DNA of 64,000 bases, taken from Helicobacter rodentium ATCC 700285. Lineage in GTDB: Bacteria; Campylobacterota; Campylobacteria; Campylobacterales; Helicobacteraceae. The stretch covers positions 1-64,000 of the forward strand of contig NZ_JHWC01000006.1 of NCBI RefSeq assembly GCF_000687535.1, read 5' to 3'. The position numbers were made by a program, and so were the translations under genes. Below the pieces are notes generated by a model. The model searched no databases and was not told where the DNA came from. It saw only the letters and a program-made list of their open reading frames with translations. Positions 1-9,584 of this stretch are shown piece after piece (within the stretch, counting starts at the first letter, position 1; every line of letters starts with the position of its first letter).

Positions 1-1
1 G

Positions 2-178
2 CAAGCAATCATAGAGTATCGCTCCAATAAACCCTTTGAATCCGTCAATGAATTAGGAAATGTGAAAGGCTTTGGAAAGAAGACTTTAGAGAAGCTCAAA
101 GGAGAATTTATTGTAGAAGAATCTCCAAAGACAAAAGAGGGTAAAGGGAGCAAGGGAAAGAAAGAGAATAAAGAGTAA
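2..178 (+). CDS. ComEA-like helix-hairpin-helix protein, C-terminal part (5' end outside window)
   Basis: Only the last 58 residues are visible, running open from the window edge to a TAA. The reading shows the second half of a helix-hairpin-helix DNA-binding unit (IIEYRSNKPFESVNELGNVKGFGKKTLEKL), the arrangement found in ComEA-type competence proteins and in small periplasmic HhH proteins. A lysine/glutamate-rich tail (KTKEGKGSKGKKENKE) follows. The likely role is non-specific DNA binding, perhaps in DNA uptake. The N-terminal half, including any signal peptide, is outside the window, so a competence role is inference from the fold alone. Confidence 0.7.
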   Translation, partial: QAIIEYRSNKPFESVNELGNVKGFGKKTLEKLKGEFIVEESPKTKEGKGSKGKKENKE

Positions 179-1150
179 GGGAATTTGAGTTTATGGTGTC
201 CAAAGGAAAGAATCTTGCGTTTAGATTCTAAGATTCCATAATCTTAAATTGCTTTAAATCCCCCATTGCAAAGCCTTCTATATATTGGATTATGGATTGC
301 AACACTAGCGTTTGCAAGGACAGAAGTGGGAGACGCAATGACTAAGTGGTAGTATGTCATTGTGAGACTTTGTAAGAAGTCGTGTTGTGTGTTGCGTAAG
401 CAACTCATCTGCTTTAGTGTAAATCTATAATGTTGCGCATAGAGTGTTTTATTTTAGTCATTGCGAGATTCCAATCGTGGCAATCTATTATCAAGCAAAA
501 ATTAGATTTAACAATGGAATCTTTAAAAATTTGAAGTTGTAGAATTATAAGTGAAATTCTGTGTTATGGATTACTTTGTTATTTTATTTCTTGCAAGGAC
601 AAGGTGGATAGAATCTTGAATGTGTTTGATTATGGATTGGATTGTTTTACCATTTCATATTTTATTTCTTACAAGAACAAAGAGGCTAATGGAATCTTTA
701 GAATAGTTGTAAGAGGATTAAACTACTTCTTATCCTCTAAATCTTTGCAAGTTTTTGTGGAGATAAAAAGTGAAATACTAATCATTTCTTTTGTTGTTTC
801 TTTCTTTTTTGGGATTTTTGGATAATTCTCTTTTGAGTTTCTCTAAAGTTTTATCTCTGAATCCTTTTGTATTCTTTAACTATTCTGCAAAAGGTTTCAT
901 AGAGCAATAATCAAGAATTATTTGTGCTTTTGCTTACCTTGTGTGTCTTATCTCAAAAGGATTCCTAGTATTCTTTTTAGATAAAAAGAGAGAATTTATT
1001 GCAAAGATTGCTAAAGGGAATAGGTGGGAATAAGTCGGTGCGCAAATGTGTGAAACACATAATTAAAAACAGAGGGTTTCTAGGGGGTAATAGAGGGTTA
1101 GCCTTTTTATCAATATTTCTATTTTGAGTGTATTTTATGAAAACAAATGT
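179..1150. repeat. Gene-free gap with degenerate dispersed repeats
   Basis: No convincing gene is visible in this stretch of nearly 1 kb. It contains several copies of phrases that recur in the other gaps of this window: gtcattgcgag, gtggcaatctat, ttgcaaggacaa and tatggattg (for example 455-500). There is also an imperfect local duplication: two segments beginning tatggatt and ending ttttatttcttgcaaggacaa or a near variant, at about 563-602 and 632-678. These look like eroded copies of a palindromic repeat (ATTGCgag ... GCAATcta) rather than coding DNA. Confidence 0.6.
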
Positions 1151-1151
1151 A

Positions 1152-1176
1152 AATTAATGGATAAAGTTTATTAATT
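1152..1176. promoter_or_regulatory. Inverted repeat upstream of desulforubrerythrin, candidate operator
   Basis: A perfect 7-bp inverted repeat, AATTAAT (1152-1158) and ATTAATT (1170-1176), sits just upstream of the -10 element at 1190. Fur and PerR boxes in Campylobacterota are AT-rich dyads in this position. Assignment to either regulator is inference. Confidence 0.35.
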
Positions 1177-1187
1177 AAAAAAGTTAT

Positions 1188-1195
1188 GCTATAAT
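1188..1195 (+). promoter_or_regulatory. Promoter -10 of desulforubrerythrin gene
   Basis: TATAAT at 1190-1195, preceded by TGC (extended -10, TGCTATAAT), lies 31 bases before the start codon. No clear -35 is seen, which is common in Helicobacter and Campylobacter promoters. Confidence 0.6.
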
Positions 1196-1226
1196 TTCAT
1201 CTCAATTTTATAGAAAGGATTTGTTG

Positions 1227-1874
1227 ATGAGACAATATGAAACTTATAAATGCCAAAAATGTGGCAATGAGGTAGAAGTGCAAAATGTAGGTGGAGGTAC
1301 ATTGAGTTGTTGTGGAGCAGAAATGACTTGCATTACTAAAGACTTAACAGCTGTTAATCTTATGAAGGCTTTTGCTGGAGAATCTATGGCGCGCAATAAA
1401 TATGATTTGTTTGCTGATGTAGCTCAAGAAGAAGGTTGGCACGCGGTGGCAACACATTTTAGAGAAGCGGCAGAAAATGAGAAATGGCACGCAAGAGCGG
1501 AATTTAAAGCATATCATAAAATTGTAGATGGAAAAGAATTGGAAATTACTGCAAAGAATTTGCTGACTGCAGCAGAGGGTGAAAATTATGAACATACGAT
1601 AATGTATCCAAATTTTGCAAAAATTGCCGAAGAGGAAGGCAAAAAAGACATTGCAAGATTATTCACTGCGATTGGTAAGGTAGAAGTAGAACACGAAAGA
1701 GAATATTTGGAACTCAAAAAAATGCTAGACGAGGAAGGATTCTTTGAAAGCAGTAATGAGGAAGTTTGGGTTTGTGAAATTTGCGGACATATTCATAGAG
1801 GTAAAAAAGCTCCGGGTGCTTGTCCGCTTTGCAAAGCTTCTCGCGAATACTTTAAAAGAGAATTTTTGGGTTAA
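1227..1874 (+). CDS. Desulforubrerythrin (desulforedoxin-rubrerythrin-rubredoxin fusion)
   Basis: A 215-residue non-haem iron protein with three domains. The N-terminal desulforedoxin-like FeCys4 site has Cys9, Cys12 and the Cys28-Cys29 pair. A central ferritin-like diiron four-helix domain spans about residues 45-175. The C-terminal rubredoxin domain has Cys183, Cys186, Cys199 and Cys202. This layout matches the desulforubrerythrin described in Campylobacter jejuni, an NADH-linked cytoplasmic peroxide reductase. I chose the ATG at 1227 because gaaagga lies at the right distance before it; an upstream TTG at 1221 overlaps that site. The gene stands alone, with its own promoter and a strong terminator. 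It probably protects against peroxide. Confidence 0.93.
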   Translation: MRQYETYKCQKCGNEVEVQNVGGGTLSCCGAEMTCITKDLTAVNLMKAFAGESMARNKYDLFADVAQEEGWHAVATHFREAAENEKWHARAEFKAYHKIVDGKELEITAKNLLTAAEGENYEHTIMYPNFAKIAEEEGKKDIARLFTAIGKVEVEHEREYLELKKMLDEEGFFESSNEEVWVCEICGHIHRGKKAPGACPLCKASREYFKREFLG

Positions 1875-1902
1875 TTTTCCTTTATTTAACTTCTTAAAAC
1901 TT

Positions 1903-1942
1903 AAGAATTGTAGAGCTTTCATTCTACAATTCTTTTGTTTTT
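1903..1942 (+). terminator. Rho-independent terminator after desulforubrerythrin
   Basis: A perfect 12-bp stem, arms at 1903-1914 (aagaattgtaga) and 1923-1934 (tctacaattctt), is followed by ttgttttt. It ends the single-gene unit before ccsBA. Confidence 0.9.
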
Positions 1943-2065
1943 CTCAATGATTCATACAAAATTTTTTAATTTTATGGCTAATTTTTTATTTTGTTTGCTT
2001 TTTGTTAATTAAACCTAAAAAAAGTTGGGTAAAATGGCACTCTAATTTTGATAATAGGAACAAAT

Positions 2066-4897
2066 ATGAACCAAATACAAAAAATTGTGAATGGTGTAGT
2101 GAAAGGATTTTGTAGCTTTTTTGTTACATTTATCTTACTGATTGCTTATGGAAGTGCTTGTGCGGTGGCAACATTTGTGGAAAATGATTTTGGAACTCCA
2201 AGCGCAAAGGCATTGGTGTATAACACGGCTTGGTTTGATTTGTTGCATTTGCTTTTAGTGTTGAATCTCATTGGGGTGTTGCTTCTCTCTCGCGCATTGC
2301 AGCGCAAGAAATATGCTTCTTTCTTGTTTCATTCCTCTTTGGTTGTGATTTTTATCGGTGCGGCAATTACGCGTTATTATGGCTTTGAAGGCGTGATGCA
2401 TATCCGTGAGGGAGAGCAGAGCAATACGATAGAATCGCAAGAGGAGTTTATGACGATTTTGGCAAAAGTTGATGAGAATCTTTACCGCGCATTTTTTCCA
2501 ACAACTATTACGCCCCTAGTGCAAAAGCGATTCCATCAAAAATTACCCTTTGGAGATGGGGATTTAGAAGTGCAGTATGTGGATTTTATCCCGGCAAAAG
2601 ACAAAATGGATACAGACAGATTAAAAGTAAAAGTTAGTTTCAAAGGCGAGAGTGAGGAGCTAGAAGTCTTGAAAAACGCTGGAGGAGGGCAGGTTACGCC
2701 TTTTATGCTTGGCGGAATGAAGTTTGCGCTAGATTGGGGAAGTCGCACGATTGCGCTACCTTTCGCGATTGCATTAAAAGACTTTCAACTAGACCGCTAT
2801 GCGGGTTCAATGAGTCCTTCTTCGTATTCTTCGGAAGTTGTCTTGATAGACCCTGCAAACAATATAGAAAAGCCTTATAGGATTTTTATGAATAATGTCT
2901 TGGATTATGGAGGATTCCGCTTTTTTCAATCCTCGTATGATTTAGACGAGCAAGGAACGATTTTATCGGTGAATCGCGACCCCGGAAAGATTCCAACTTA
3001 TATTGGCTATACAATGCTAACTTTGGGGCTATTGTGGGCATTTTTTGCAAAAAATGGACGCTTTTATCGTTTGGGGCAATACCTTAAAACGCAGAATCTG
3101 GTTGTGGCATTTGCCATTTCTCTTGGAATCTTCAGTGCGATTCCATTACACGCAAATCCTCAAATGGCTGAAAATCCGCAAACGGAGAATCCTCAAAGCG
3201 TCAATCCTCACGAGGGTAAGGACTTTGAGATTCCGCCAATCACAAGCGAGAGTATTTTGGATTTAATCAAGAATCTAAAAGAAAAGAGCGGCATACATTC
3301 AGAAAAATTTGGACGCTTAATCGTGCAGGATTTTGGCGGCAGAATGAAGCCTGTGGATACTTTGGCGATGGAATATCTGCATAAAATGACAAAAAAAGAT
3401 TCCTTTTTAGGGCTTAGTAATATGGAATTGTTTTTGGGTATGATGGTGTATCCTAACGAGTTTAAAAAGGTGAAAATGTTAGCAGTTTCTACACCCAAGC
3501 TTAAAGAGATTATTGGTGTGGATAAAAATGAAAAATATATCGCCTTTGAGGATTTGTTTGCAGGAGATACCTATAAACTTAGTAATTATTTAGAGGAAGC
3601 GAATCGCAAAAAGCCCGCAATGCGTGATAAGTTTGACAAAGATGTGATGAGCGTAGATGAGCGCGTGAATGTGGCGTATTTGATTTATACCGCACAAGCA
3701 TTGAGAATCCTCCCAAGCTTTAGCGGTGAAGGGGACAAATGGTTTGCGCCAAGTGAGGCGATTGCAAGTTTTGATAAAGAAAATGCAAGTCAGCTTCAAA
3801 AACTCTTTGGTGCGTATTTTAATAGCTTTCACTATGGGTTGGTAGAGAATAATTGGGAGAATGCGGATTTAGCTTTGGAAGCTTTCAATGGAATCCAAAA
3901 CAAGTTTGGAGCGGCTTTGATTCCGCCCAAAATGCAAATTGACTTAGAGATTTTTTTAAACCATTACAATCCCTTTAAGAATCTTATGCCTTTGTATTTG
4001 CTCTTTGGAATCGTTCTGTTTGGAATCGTGCTTGTGCAGATTTTTAGACATAAAAATGCAGATATTCTAGCAAGTCGCTTGATACATTGGGTGATTGCAC
4101 TTTTGGTTCTTGCGCACACGATTGCATTGGGTTTGCGTTGGTATGTCGGCGGACACGCCCCTTGGAGTAATGCCTATGAGTCTATGATTTATATTGCTTG
4201 GGCGGCTGGAATCTCTGGGGTTGTATTCTTTAGAAAAAGTTATTTAGCCCAAAGTATGGCAAGTTTCCTTGCTGGAATCTCTTTGTTTGTAGCACATTTG
4301 GGCTTTATGGACCCTCAAATTGGGAATCTTGTGCCTGTTTTAAAATCCTATTGGCTTAATATTCACGTCTCTATCATTACTGCAAGTTATGGATTCTTGG
4401 GGCTTTGCTTTATGCTAGGGGCTTTAACCTTGCTTTTGTTTGTTTTTAGAAGTCAAAAATATCCTGAACTAGACCGCACGATTCTCACTTTGCATACCAT
4501 CAATGAAATGGCGATGATTTTAGGACTTGCAATGCTGACAATCGGGAACTTCTTAGGCGGTGTATGGGCAAACGAATCGTGGGGACGCTATTGGGGTTGG
4601 GACCCAAAGGAGACTTGGGCATTAATTTCTATTGTTGTGTATATCATCGTGCTACACGCGCGATTCATTCCAAAAGGAAACAATCCTTATGTTTTTGCCT
4701 CTCTTAGTGTGATTGCATTCTATTCTATTTTAATGACTTATTTTGGGGTAAATTTCTATCTCTCTGGATTGCATTCCTATGCCGCAGGAGACCCTTTACC
4801 GATTCCTGTATTTTTGTATTATTTTGTTGCCGCTACGATTCTACTCATTGTTTTTGCAGCAAGAAAAGGGGATTTACCCGCTCCAAAATTACCTTAA
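2066..4897 (+). CDS. ccsBA: Fused System II cytochrome c synthase CcsBA
   Basis: A 943-residue membrane protein that attaches haem to CXXCH motifs of cytochromes c outside the inner membrane. The N-terminal ResB/CcsB-like part has membrane segments near residues 12-35, 60-80 and 85-105 and a long periplasmic stretch. The C-terminal CcsA-like part has many membrane helices and the haem-binding WWD motif, seen as WGRYWGWDPKETW near residue 840. The single-chain CcsB-CcsA fusion is typical of Helicobacter, Wolinella and Campylobacter. The ATG at 2066 follows ataggaac; an in-frame upstream TTG at 2048 has no ribosome site. Client proteins include the cytochrome c encoded at 34.5 kb. Confidence 0.95.
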   Translation: MNQIQKIVNGVVKGFCSFFVTFILLIAYGSACAVATFVENDFGTPSAKALVYNTAWFDLLHLLLVLNLIGVLLLSRALQRKKYASFLFHSSLVVIFIGAAITRYYGFEGVMHIREGEQSNTIESQEEFMTILAKVDENLYRAFFPTTITPLVQKRFHQKLPFGDGDLEVQYVDFIPAKDKMDTDRLKVKVSFKGESEELEVLKNAGGGQVTPFMLGGMKFALDWGSRTIALPFAIALKDFQLDRYAGSMSPSSYSSEVVLIDPANNIEKPYRIFMNNVLDYGGFRFFQSSYDLDEQGTILSVNRDPGKIPTYIGYTMLTLGLLWAFFAKNGRFYRLGQYLKTQNLVVAFAISLGIFSAIPLHANPQMAENPQTENPQSVNPHEGKDFEIPPITSESILDLIKNLKEKSGIHSEKFGRLIVQDFGGRMKPVDTLAMEYLHKMTKKDSFLGLSNMELFLGMMVYPNEFKKVKMLAVSTPKLKEIIGVDKNEKYIAFEDLFAGDTYKLSNYLEEANRKKPAMRDKFDKDVMSVDERVNVAYLIYTAQALRILPSFSGEGDKWFAPSEAIASFDKENASQLQKLFGAYFNSFHYGLVENNWENADLALEAFNGIQNKFGAALIPPKMQIDLEIFLNHYNPFKNLMPLYLLFGIVLFGIVLVQIFRHKNADILASRLIHWVIALLVLAHTIALGLRWYVGGHAPWSNAYESMIYIAWAAGISGVVFFRKSYLAQSMASFLAGISLFVAHLGFMDPQIGNLVPVLKSYWLNIHVSIITASYGFLGLCFMLGALTLLLFVFRSQKYPELDRTILTLHTINEMAMILGLAMLTIGNFLGGVWANESWGRYWGWDPKETWALISIVVYIIVLHARFIPKGNNPYVFASLSVIAFYSILMTYFGVNFYLSGLHSYAAGDPLPIPVFLYYFVAATILLIVFAARKGDLPAPKLP

Positions 4898-4944
4898 AGG
4901 AGCGGAATCTTTATGCTTTAAGTGTTGATTTTATAAATTTTTGG

Positions 4945-4950
4945 TATAAT
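4945..4950 (+). promoter_or_regulatory. Promoter -10 for thrS operon
   Basis: TATAAT at 4945-4950 preceded by ttgg, 35 bases before the thrS ATG. It probably drives thrS-infC and perhaps rpmI-rplT. Confidence 0.6.
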
Positions 4951-4984
4951 ATAGGCTTATTTTTAATTTTAAGGGCAAAATTTT

Positions 4985-6802
4985 ATGTCGCAAATCATTG
5001 GAATTAAAGCGAATAATGCAATTTATGATACACAAAGCGCAGAGGAATTAGGCTTAAAGGGTGAGCCAATTTATTTTGATAATTCCGAAGACGCACTCTC
5101 TATTATGCGCCACACTTGCGCACATTTAATGGCGGAAGCCATTAAAGCACTTTATCCTGAAGCGCAGTTTTTTGTGGGTCCTGTGGTAGAGGAGGGATTT
5201 TATTATGATTTTCGCATACAACATAAAATCAGCGAAGAGGATTTAAACAAAATAGAATCCAAAATGAAAGAAATCGCCAAAAAGGGTGAAAAAATCACAA
5301 AATATTCCCTAAAGCGTGAGGAAGCCATTGCTAAATTTCAAAATGATGATTTAAAACAAGCCGTCATTAGCAGGATTCCACTAGGTGATGGGACTTTGAG
5401 TATTTATGCACAAGGAGATTTTGAGGACTTGTGCCGTGGTCCGCATTTACCAACTTTAAAGCTTTTAAATGCTTTTAAACTCACAAAAATTGCTGGTGCT
5501 TATCTTGGAGGCGATGAAAATGCAGAAATGCTAACAAGAATCTATGGAATCGCGTTTGCAGATAAGGAATCGCTTAATAGCTATTTGCGTCAGTTAGAGG
5601 AAGCAAAGAAACGCGACCATAGAAAAGTCGGAATGGAAATGGAACTTTTCACCTTTGATGAGGAGATTGGAGCGGGGCTTCCGATTTGGCTACCTAAAGG
5701 CGCGAGACTTAGACGCAATCTTGAGCATTTATTAACCCAAGCGTTAATTGAGCGCGGATATGAGCCTGTACGTGGTCCAGAGATTCTAAAAAGTGCAGTG
5801 TGGAAAACGAGTGGGCATTATGCAAATTATGGCGAAAATATGTATTTTACAACGATTGATGAAGTAGAATACGGGATTAAGCCAATGAATTGTGTGGGGC
5901 ATATCAAGGTGTATCAAAGTGCATTGCGAAGCTATCGGGAATTGCCTTTGCGATTCTATGAGTATGGCGTAGTGCATCGTCACGAAAAAAGTGGTGTATT
6001 ACACGGATTGTTGCGTGTGCGCGAATTTACGCAAGATGACGCGCATATTTTTTGCCGCCCAAGTCAAATTGCAAGTGAAGTAGAAAATATCATTGATTTT
6101 ACGCAAAAGATTATGAATGCCTTTGGATTTAGCTATGAAATGGAGATTTCAACCAAGCCTGAAAAATCTATCGGAAGCGATGAAATTTGGGAAGAAGCAA
6201 CCAACGCACTTAAAGGCGCATTGAATCGTTGCGGAATCGCTTATAAGATTGATGAGGGGGGCGGGGCGTTTTATGGTCCAAAGATTGATATTAAAATCAC
6301 CGATGCGATTGGGCGCAAATGGCAGTGTGGCACGGTGCAAATTGATATGAATCTACCCGACCGTTTCAATCTAGCTTATACTGATGAAAGCAATTCCGCA
6401 CAACAACCTGTAATGATTCATCGTGCAATTTTGGGAAGCTTTGAGCGGTTTGTTGCGATTTTAACGGAGCATTTTGGCGGAGAATTTCCATTTTTTATTG
6501 CTCCTACACAAGTGATTATTATCCCAATTAATGAAGCGCAAAATGCTTATGCCAAAGAGTTGCGTAATGCGCTCTTGAAGGTCGGCGTGTATGCGGAGAT
6601 TGAGGATAAGAATGAAACACTCAATAAAAGAATCCGCAATGCAGAAAAGCAGAGGGTTCCAATGATTGCGGTGTTGGGTGCAAAGGAGATGGAGGAGAGA
6701 AAGGTTGCGTTGCGGAATCGCCGCGAAAAAGCGCAATGCGAAATGTCATTGGACGAATTTATTGCATTAACAAAGGAGAAAATGCGTGAGGTTAGCTTTT
6801 GA
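4985..6802 (+). CDS. thrS: Threonine--tRNA ligase
   Basis: A 605-residue class II aminoacyl-tRNA synthetase that charges tRNA-Thr. Visible features are the editing-domain HxxxH (HTCAH, about residues 43-47), motif 2 ([10 protein letters not shown]), the zinc-ligand region (MNCVGH), a motif with [11 protein letters not shown], motif 3 near [11 protein letters not shown], and the anticodon-binding domain from about residue 500. The N-terminal TGS-like part is short compared with the 642-residue E. coli enzyme, as is usual in Helicobacter. The gene overlaps infC by 4 bases, so the two are translationally coupled. Confidence 0.97.
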   Translation: MSQIIGIKANNAIYDTQSAEELGLKGEPIYFDNSEDALSIMRHTCAHLMAEAIKALYPEAQFFVGPVVEEGFYYDFRIQHKISEEDLNKIESKMKEIAKKGEKITKYSLKREEAIAKFQNDDLKQAVISRIPLGDGTLSIYAQGDFEDLCRGPHLPTLKLLNAFKLTKIAGAYLGGDENAEMLTRIYGIAFADKESLNSYLRQLEEAKKRDHRKVGMEMELFTFDEEIGAGLPIWLPKGARLRRNLEHLLTQALIERGYEPVRGPEILKSAVWKTSGHYANYGENMYFTTIDEVEYGIKPMNCVGHIKVYQSALRSYRELPLRFYEYGVVHRHEKSGVLHGLLRVREFTQDDAHIFCRPSQIASEVENIIDFTQKIMNAFGFSYEMEISTKPEKSIGSDEIWEEATNALKGALNRCGIAYKIDEGGGAFYGPKIDIKITDAIGRKWQCGTVQIDMNLPDRFNLAYTDESNSAQQPVMIHRAILGSFERFVAILTEHFGGEFPFFIAPTQVIIIPINEAQNAYAKELRNALLKVGVYAEIEDKNETLNKRIRNAEKQRVPMIAVLGAKEMEERKVALRNRREKAQCEMSLDEFIALTKEKMREVSF

Positions 6803-7314
6803 GTAAGAATGATGATGTAATCCTCAATGAGGAGATTGATTTTCCACAAGTGCGTTGTGTCGGAGATGATGGTGAGCAGTATGGCTTAATCAGTTCGCAA
6901 GAGGCTTTAAAAATTGCAGATAGTAAGGGGTTGGATTTAGTCTTGATTGCACCGGACACAAAGCCGCCGGTGTGCAAAATAATGGATTATGGAAAGTTTC
7001 GTTACCAACAAGAAAAGAAGCAAAAAGAAGCCAAGAAAAAACAAAAGCAAATTGAGATTAAAGAGATTAAACTCTCTGTTAAGATTGCGAGTAACGATAT
7101 TAATTATAAAGTCAAACACGCAAAGGAATTTTTAGAGGAAAACAAGCACGTGCGATTCCGCGTCTTTTTGCGTGGGCGTGAGGTGAGCGAACCACAAGCA
7201 GGGTTTGAGGTTCTAAATAAGGTCGCAGCTATGCTAGAAGATGTTGCAAATATTGAGCGCGATTATAAAGTAGAGGGACGTTATGTGAATATGCTTGTAA
7301 CGCCAAAGAAATAA
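6799..7314 (+). CDS. infC: Translation initiation factor IF-3
   Basis: A 171-residue factor that binds the 30S subunit, prevents premature 50S joining and proofreads the start codon. The N-domain ([13 protein letters not shown]-like), a lysine-rich linker ([14 protein letters not shown]) and the C-domain ([20 protein letters not shown]) are all present at full length. The only in-frame start that keeps the N-domain is TTG at 6799, overlapping the thrS stop. infC genes in many bacteria use a non-AUG start as part of IF-3 autoregulation; the TTG fits that pattern. It leads the infC-rpmI-rplT ribosomal cluster. Confidence 0.97.
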   Translation: MSKNDDVILNEEIDFPQVRCVGDDGEQYGLISSQEALKIADSKGLDLVLIAPDTKPPVCKIMDYGKFRYQQEKKQKEAKKKQKQIEIKEIKLSVKIASNDINYKVKHAKEFLEENKHVRFRVFLRGREVSEPQAGFEVLNKVAAMLEDVANIERDYKVEGRYVNMLVTPKK

Positions 7315-7339
7315 TTTATCTTATGAAAGGAGAAAAGCA

Positions 7340-7534
7340 ATGCCAAAAATGAAAACAAATCGTGGCGCAGCAAAGAGATTCAAACTCAAAAAGAATCTTA
7401 TCAAACGCGGTTCTGCTTTTAAAAGTCATATTTTGACTAAGAAGCGTCCAAGAAAAATTGCGAATTTGAATGCACCAAAATATGTAAATGATGCCAACAT
7501 TGAATCGGTTAAAAAAATGCTTTGTATGGCATAG
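7340..7534 (+). CDS. rpmI: 50S ribosomal protein L35
   Basis: A 64-residue, highly basic protein starting [15 protein letters not shown] with the family signature [14 protein letters not shown]. It is a late-assembling protein of the large subunit. The ATG at 7340 follows a good ribosome site (gaaaggag). It sits between infC and rplT, the universal order of this operon. Confidence 0.97.
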   Translation: MPKMKTNRGAAKRFKLKKNLIKRGSAFKSHILTKKRPRKIANLNAPKYVNDANIESVKKMLCMA

Positions 7535-7571
7535 ACAAGAGAGAAGTTTCATACATTAAAGTATGTCATTC

Positions 7572-7605
7572 CCCAAGTTTTTGGGCAAGTTTGGTAGAAA
7601 TACCA
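7572..7605 (+). promoter_or_regulatory. Paired hairpins in the rpmI-rplT spacer, candidate L20 site
   Basis: Two small stem-loops stand side by side before rplT: CCCAA(7572-7576)/TTGGG(7581-7585), and TGGTA(7592-7596)/TACCA(7601-7605) closed by a GAAA tetraloop. L20 autoregulates this operon in other bacteria by binding structured leader RNA. A regulatory role here is inference from position. Confidence 0.35.
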
Positions 7606-7640
7606 CACCACAATATAATAAATGATGGTAAAGGATTAAA

Positions 7641-7994
7641 ATGGCAAGAGTGAAAACAGGAGTTGTGCGAAGACGCAGACACAAAAAGGTTTTAAAATTA
7701 GCGCGTGGATTTTATAGTGCTAGACATAAGCATTTTAGAAAGGCAAAAGAGCAACTAGAAAGAAGTTTATGTTACGCATTCCGCGATAGAAAGCAAAAGA
7801 AAAGAGACTTTAGAAAGCTTTGGATTGTCCGAATCAATGCGGCGTGCAGAATCAATGCAATCAGTTATTCAAGATTTATGTTTGGGCTTAAAAAGGCTGG
7901 AATTACATTAGATAGAAAAATTTTGGCAGATATTGCGATGAATGAGCCAACAGCATTTGCAAAAATCGTTGAGAGTGCAAAAGCTGCGCTATAA
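7641..7994 (+). CDS. rplT: 50S ribosomal protein L20
   Basis: A 117-residue basic protein with the family start [19 protein letters not shown], the [18 protein letters not shown] core and the [10 protein letters not shown] helix. It binds 23S rRNA directly and is needed for early assembly of the large subunit. The length is typical. It follows rpmI after a 106-base spacer with hairpins and ends at a terminator. Confidence 0.97.
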   Translation: MARVKTGVVRRRRHKKVLKLARGFYSARHKHFRKAKEQLERSLCYAFRDRKQKKRDFRKLWIVRINAACRINAISYSRFMFGLKKAGITLDRKILADIAMNEPTAFAKIVESAKAAL

Positions 7995-8034
7995 GATTTT
8001 GGGATTCCTTTTGGAATCCTAGAGAAATCTTTTG
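7993..8034 (+). terminator. Terminator after rplT
   Basis: A long interrupted stem: aagattt (7993-7999) with aaatctt (8025-8031), and ggattcc (8002-8008) with ggaatcc (8013-8019) around a tttt loop. A short T-rich end follows. It overlaps the rplT stop codon region. Confidence 0.6.
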
Positions 8035-8069
8035 AAATGAATATGTAATGTTAATTTTAAAGGATTTCT

Positions 8070-8810
8070 ATGTTAAAGAGATTGATTGTTATTTTTGGTG
8101 TTTGGGTGGGTTTAGTTGGTGTAGCAAGTGCGGAGATGCTAATCAAACAAGATTTAAGTGTAAGTGCGGAATTGGAAGCTACTAAGTATGTAAGTTTGGT
8201 TAATGTGAGGGAAAATGAAAGTTTGCGCAAACTCAAAACTTTGAGCTTGGCGGATAAAAATGCTATCATTAAAACCTATAATAATATCAATGGATTCTTA
8301 AGCAAGGATAGCATTTGCAAGGGTGGAAGTTTTAGTATTAGCCCAATCTATGAGTATAAAAATGGCAAAAAAACCCAAAATGGATTTGAAAGTCTTTATA
8401 CTTTAAATTGTGAATTTAACGAAGCGCAGAAAGAGGATTACAACAAGATTATTCAAAAAATTGAAAGCGAAGTGAGGGGAAATTCTTATTTGTTGTTTGC
8501 TCTTCCAAGCATTGATAAAGTGTTAGACGAAAAATCGCTAATGGAAATTGATGAGCAACTCAATGTAAAAATGTTAGAACTTGCTTTACAAAAAGCTAAA
8601 GAATATTCCAATCTTTCTAGGCAAAAGTGTAGTATCAAGGAGATTAATTTAAATGCGATTTCACATCAAAAGCCTACGCCTATTTTAATGAAATCTACTT
8701 TAAACGCAGCACCAAGAATGGAAGCAGCAATGCTAGAGGATATAAGTTTGCCAACTGCTAAAAATACACAAAAAACAGCACAAGGCAGTGTTATTTTTAG
8801 CTGTCGCTAA
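8070..8810 (+). CDS. Secreted protein of unknown function
   Basis: A 246-residue protein I do not recognise. Residues 1-21 form a typical Sec signal peptide (MLKRLIVIFGVWVGLVGVASA) with a predicted cut after ASA. The mature part is hydrophilic, with four cysteines (SICKGG, LNCEFN, RQKCSI and the C-terminal FSCR) that could form two disulfides in the periplasm. The C-terminal third is rich in Ala, Pro and Thr. The ATG follows aaaggat. It has no operon partner: rplT terminates upstream and a phosphatase gene converges downstream only a few bases away. Confidence 0.75.
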   Translation: MLKRLIVIFGVWVGLVGVASAEMLIKQDLSVSAELEATKYVSLVNVRENESLRKLKTLSLADKNAIIKTYNNINGFLSKDSICKGGSFSISPIYEYKNGKKTQNGFESLYTLNCEFNEAQKEDYNKIIQKIESEVRGNSYLLFALPSIDKVLDEKSLMEIDEQLNVKMLELALQKAKEYSNLSRQKCSIKEINLNAISHQKPTPILMKSTLNAAPRMEAAMLEDISLPTAKNTQKTAQGSVIFSCR

Positions 8811-8815
8811 AATCT

Positions 8816-9463
8816 CTATATTCCTTTTATTTTCTGTACTGACTCTAGTGCATCTTGAACGATGTGGTTTGTGTATTGTTGTAATAATTCCAAACTTGCA
8901 TAACCGCTTAATACGCCTATGCTTTTTATGTTTGCATTGTTTGCTGCTTGAATATCCAAAGGTGTATCGCCAATCATATAAATATTGTCTTGCGCAATAT
9001 TTGTGGGCATAGACTTTAAAGCCAACAAAATGGGTTCGGCACTTGGTTTAGCCTCTTTAACATCTTCTCTGCCAACCACACAAGTAAAGTATTCTAAGAC
9101 CTTGAGGTGTTCTAAAATAATTTTAGAATATTTACCTGTTTTGGTTGTTACGACTCCCAAATGCGCAAAGGAATACGCTTCTGTAATTGCTTGTTGTGCA
9201 TTATCTAGTAGATGTGTTTTAGCATTGCAAATTTCTCCATAATATTCCCGATACACCGCAATAAACTCTGGAATCTTAGAGGATTCTACGCCAAAAGTTT
9301 TAAACATATCCTCTAGTGTATGCCCAATCTGCAAACTAACTTTTTCGTAGCTTGGAATCGGGTGGTTAAAAGTTTCAAAAGCCTTGCAAACCCCCTCATA
9401 AACCGCTTGTGTGGAATCAATTAGAGTGCCATCTAAGTCGAATAAAATAATCTTATCTTTCAT
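8816..9463 (-). CDS. HAD-family phosphatase, phosphoglycolate phosphatase-like
   Basis: A 215-residue haloacid-dehalogenase hydrolase. Motif I is LFDLDGTLIDS near the N-terminus, with the nucleophile Asp and the acid/base Asp two residues later. A helical cap follows (about residues 20-85), then motif II (VVTTKTGK), motif III Lys in VKEAKPSAEP and motif IV IGDTPLDIQAA. The arrangement is that of the Gph/PGMB subfamily, which dephosphorylates small sugar phosphates such as 2-phosphoglycolate; the true substrate cannot be read from sequence. It is convergent with the secreted-protein gene and divergent from lysA. Confidence 0.88.
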   Translation of the reverse strand: MKDKIILFDLDGTLIDSTQAVYEGVCKAFETFNHPIPSYEKVSLQIGHTLEDMFKTFGVESSKIPEFIAVYREYYGEICNAKTHLLDNAQQAITEAYSFAHLGVVTTKTGKYSKIILEHLKVLEYFTCVVGREDVKEAKPSAEPILLALKSMPTNIAQDNIYMIGDTPLDIQAANNANIKSIGVLSGYASLELLQQYTNHIVQDALESVQKIKGI

Positions 9464-9545
9464 TGTGTTTTGAGCCTTTTAATACTATGAACTTAAGTTT
9501 GAAAGTGTAACTAATTTTAGTTTAAAGGTTTAAGGCATTTTTGAT

Positions 9546-9551
9546 TATAAT
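9546..9551 (+). promoter_or_regulatory. Promoter -10 for lysA-pheA
   Basis: TATAAT in gattataattac, 34 bases before the lysA start codon, in the divergent spacer with the HAD gene. Confidence 0.55.
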
Positions 9552-9584
9552 TACAAATTCAACTAGAAAAACAAGAGTGGAGAA

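Noticed and set aside
604-825. A 73-codon plus-strand frame in the first gap
   Set aside because: It lies wholly inside degenerate repeat DNA, has no ribosome site, and its sequence is hydrophobic and low in complexity without any family pattern.
2034-2055. Sigma-54-like tggcac before ccsBA
   Set aside because: The required GC doublet at the -12 position is missing; the spacing is followed by tttt.
6254-6269. G-rich run in thrS as a phase-variation tract
   Set aside because: The run is interrupted (six G, then c, then four G) and too short; the gene is essential and intact.
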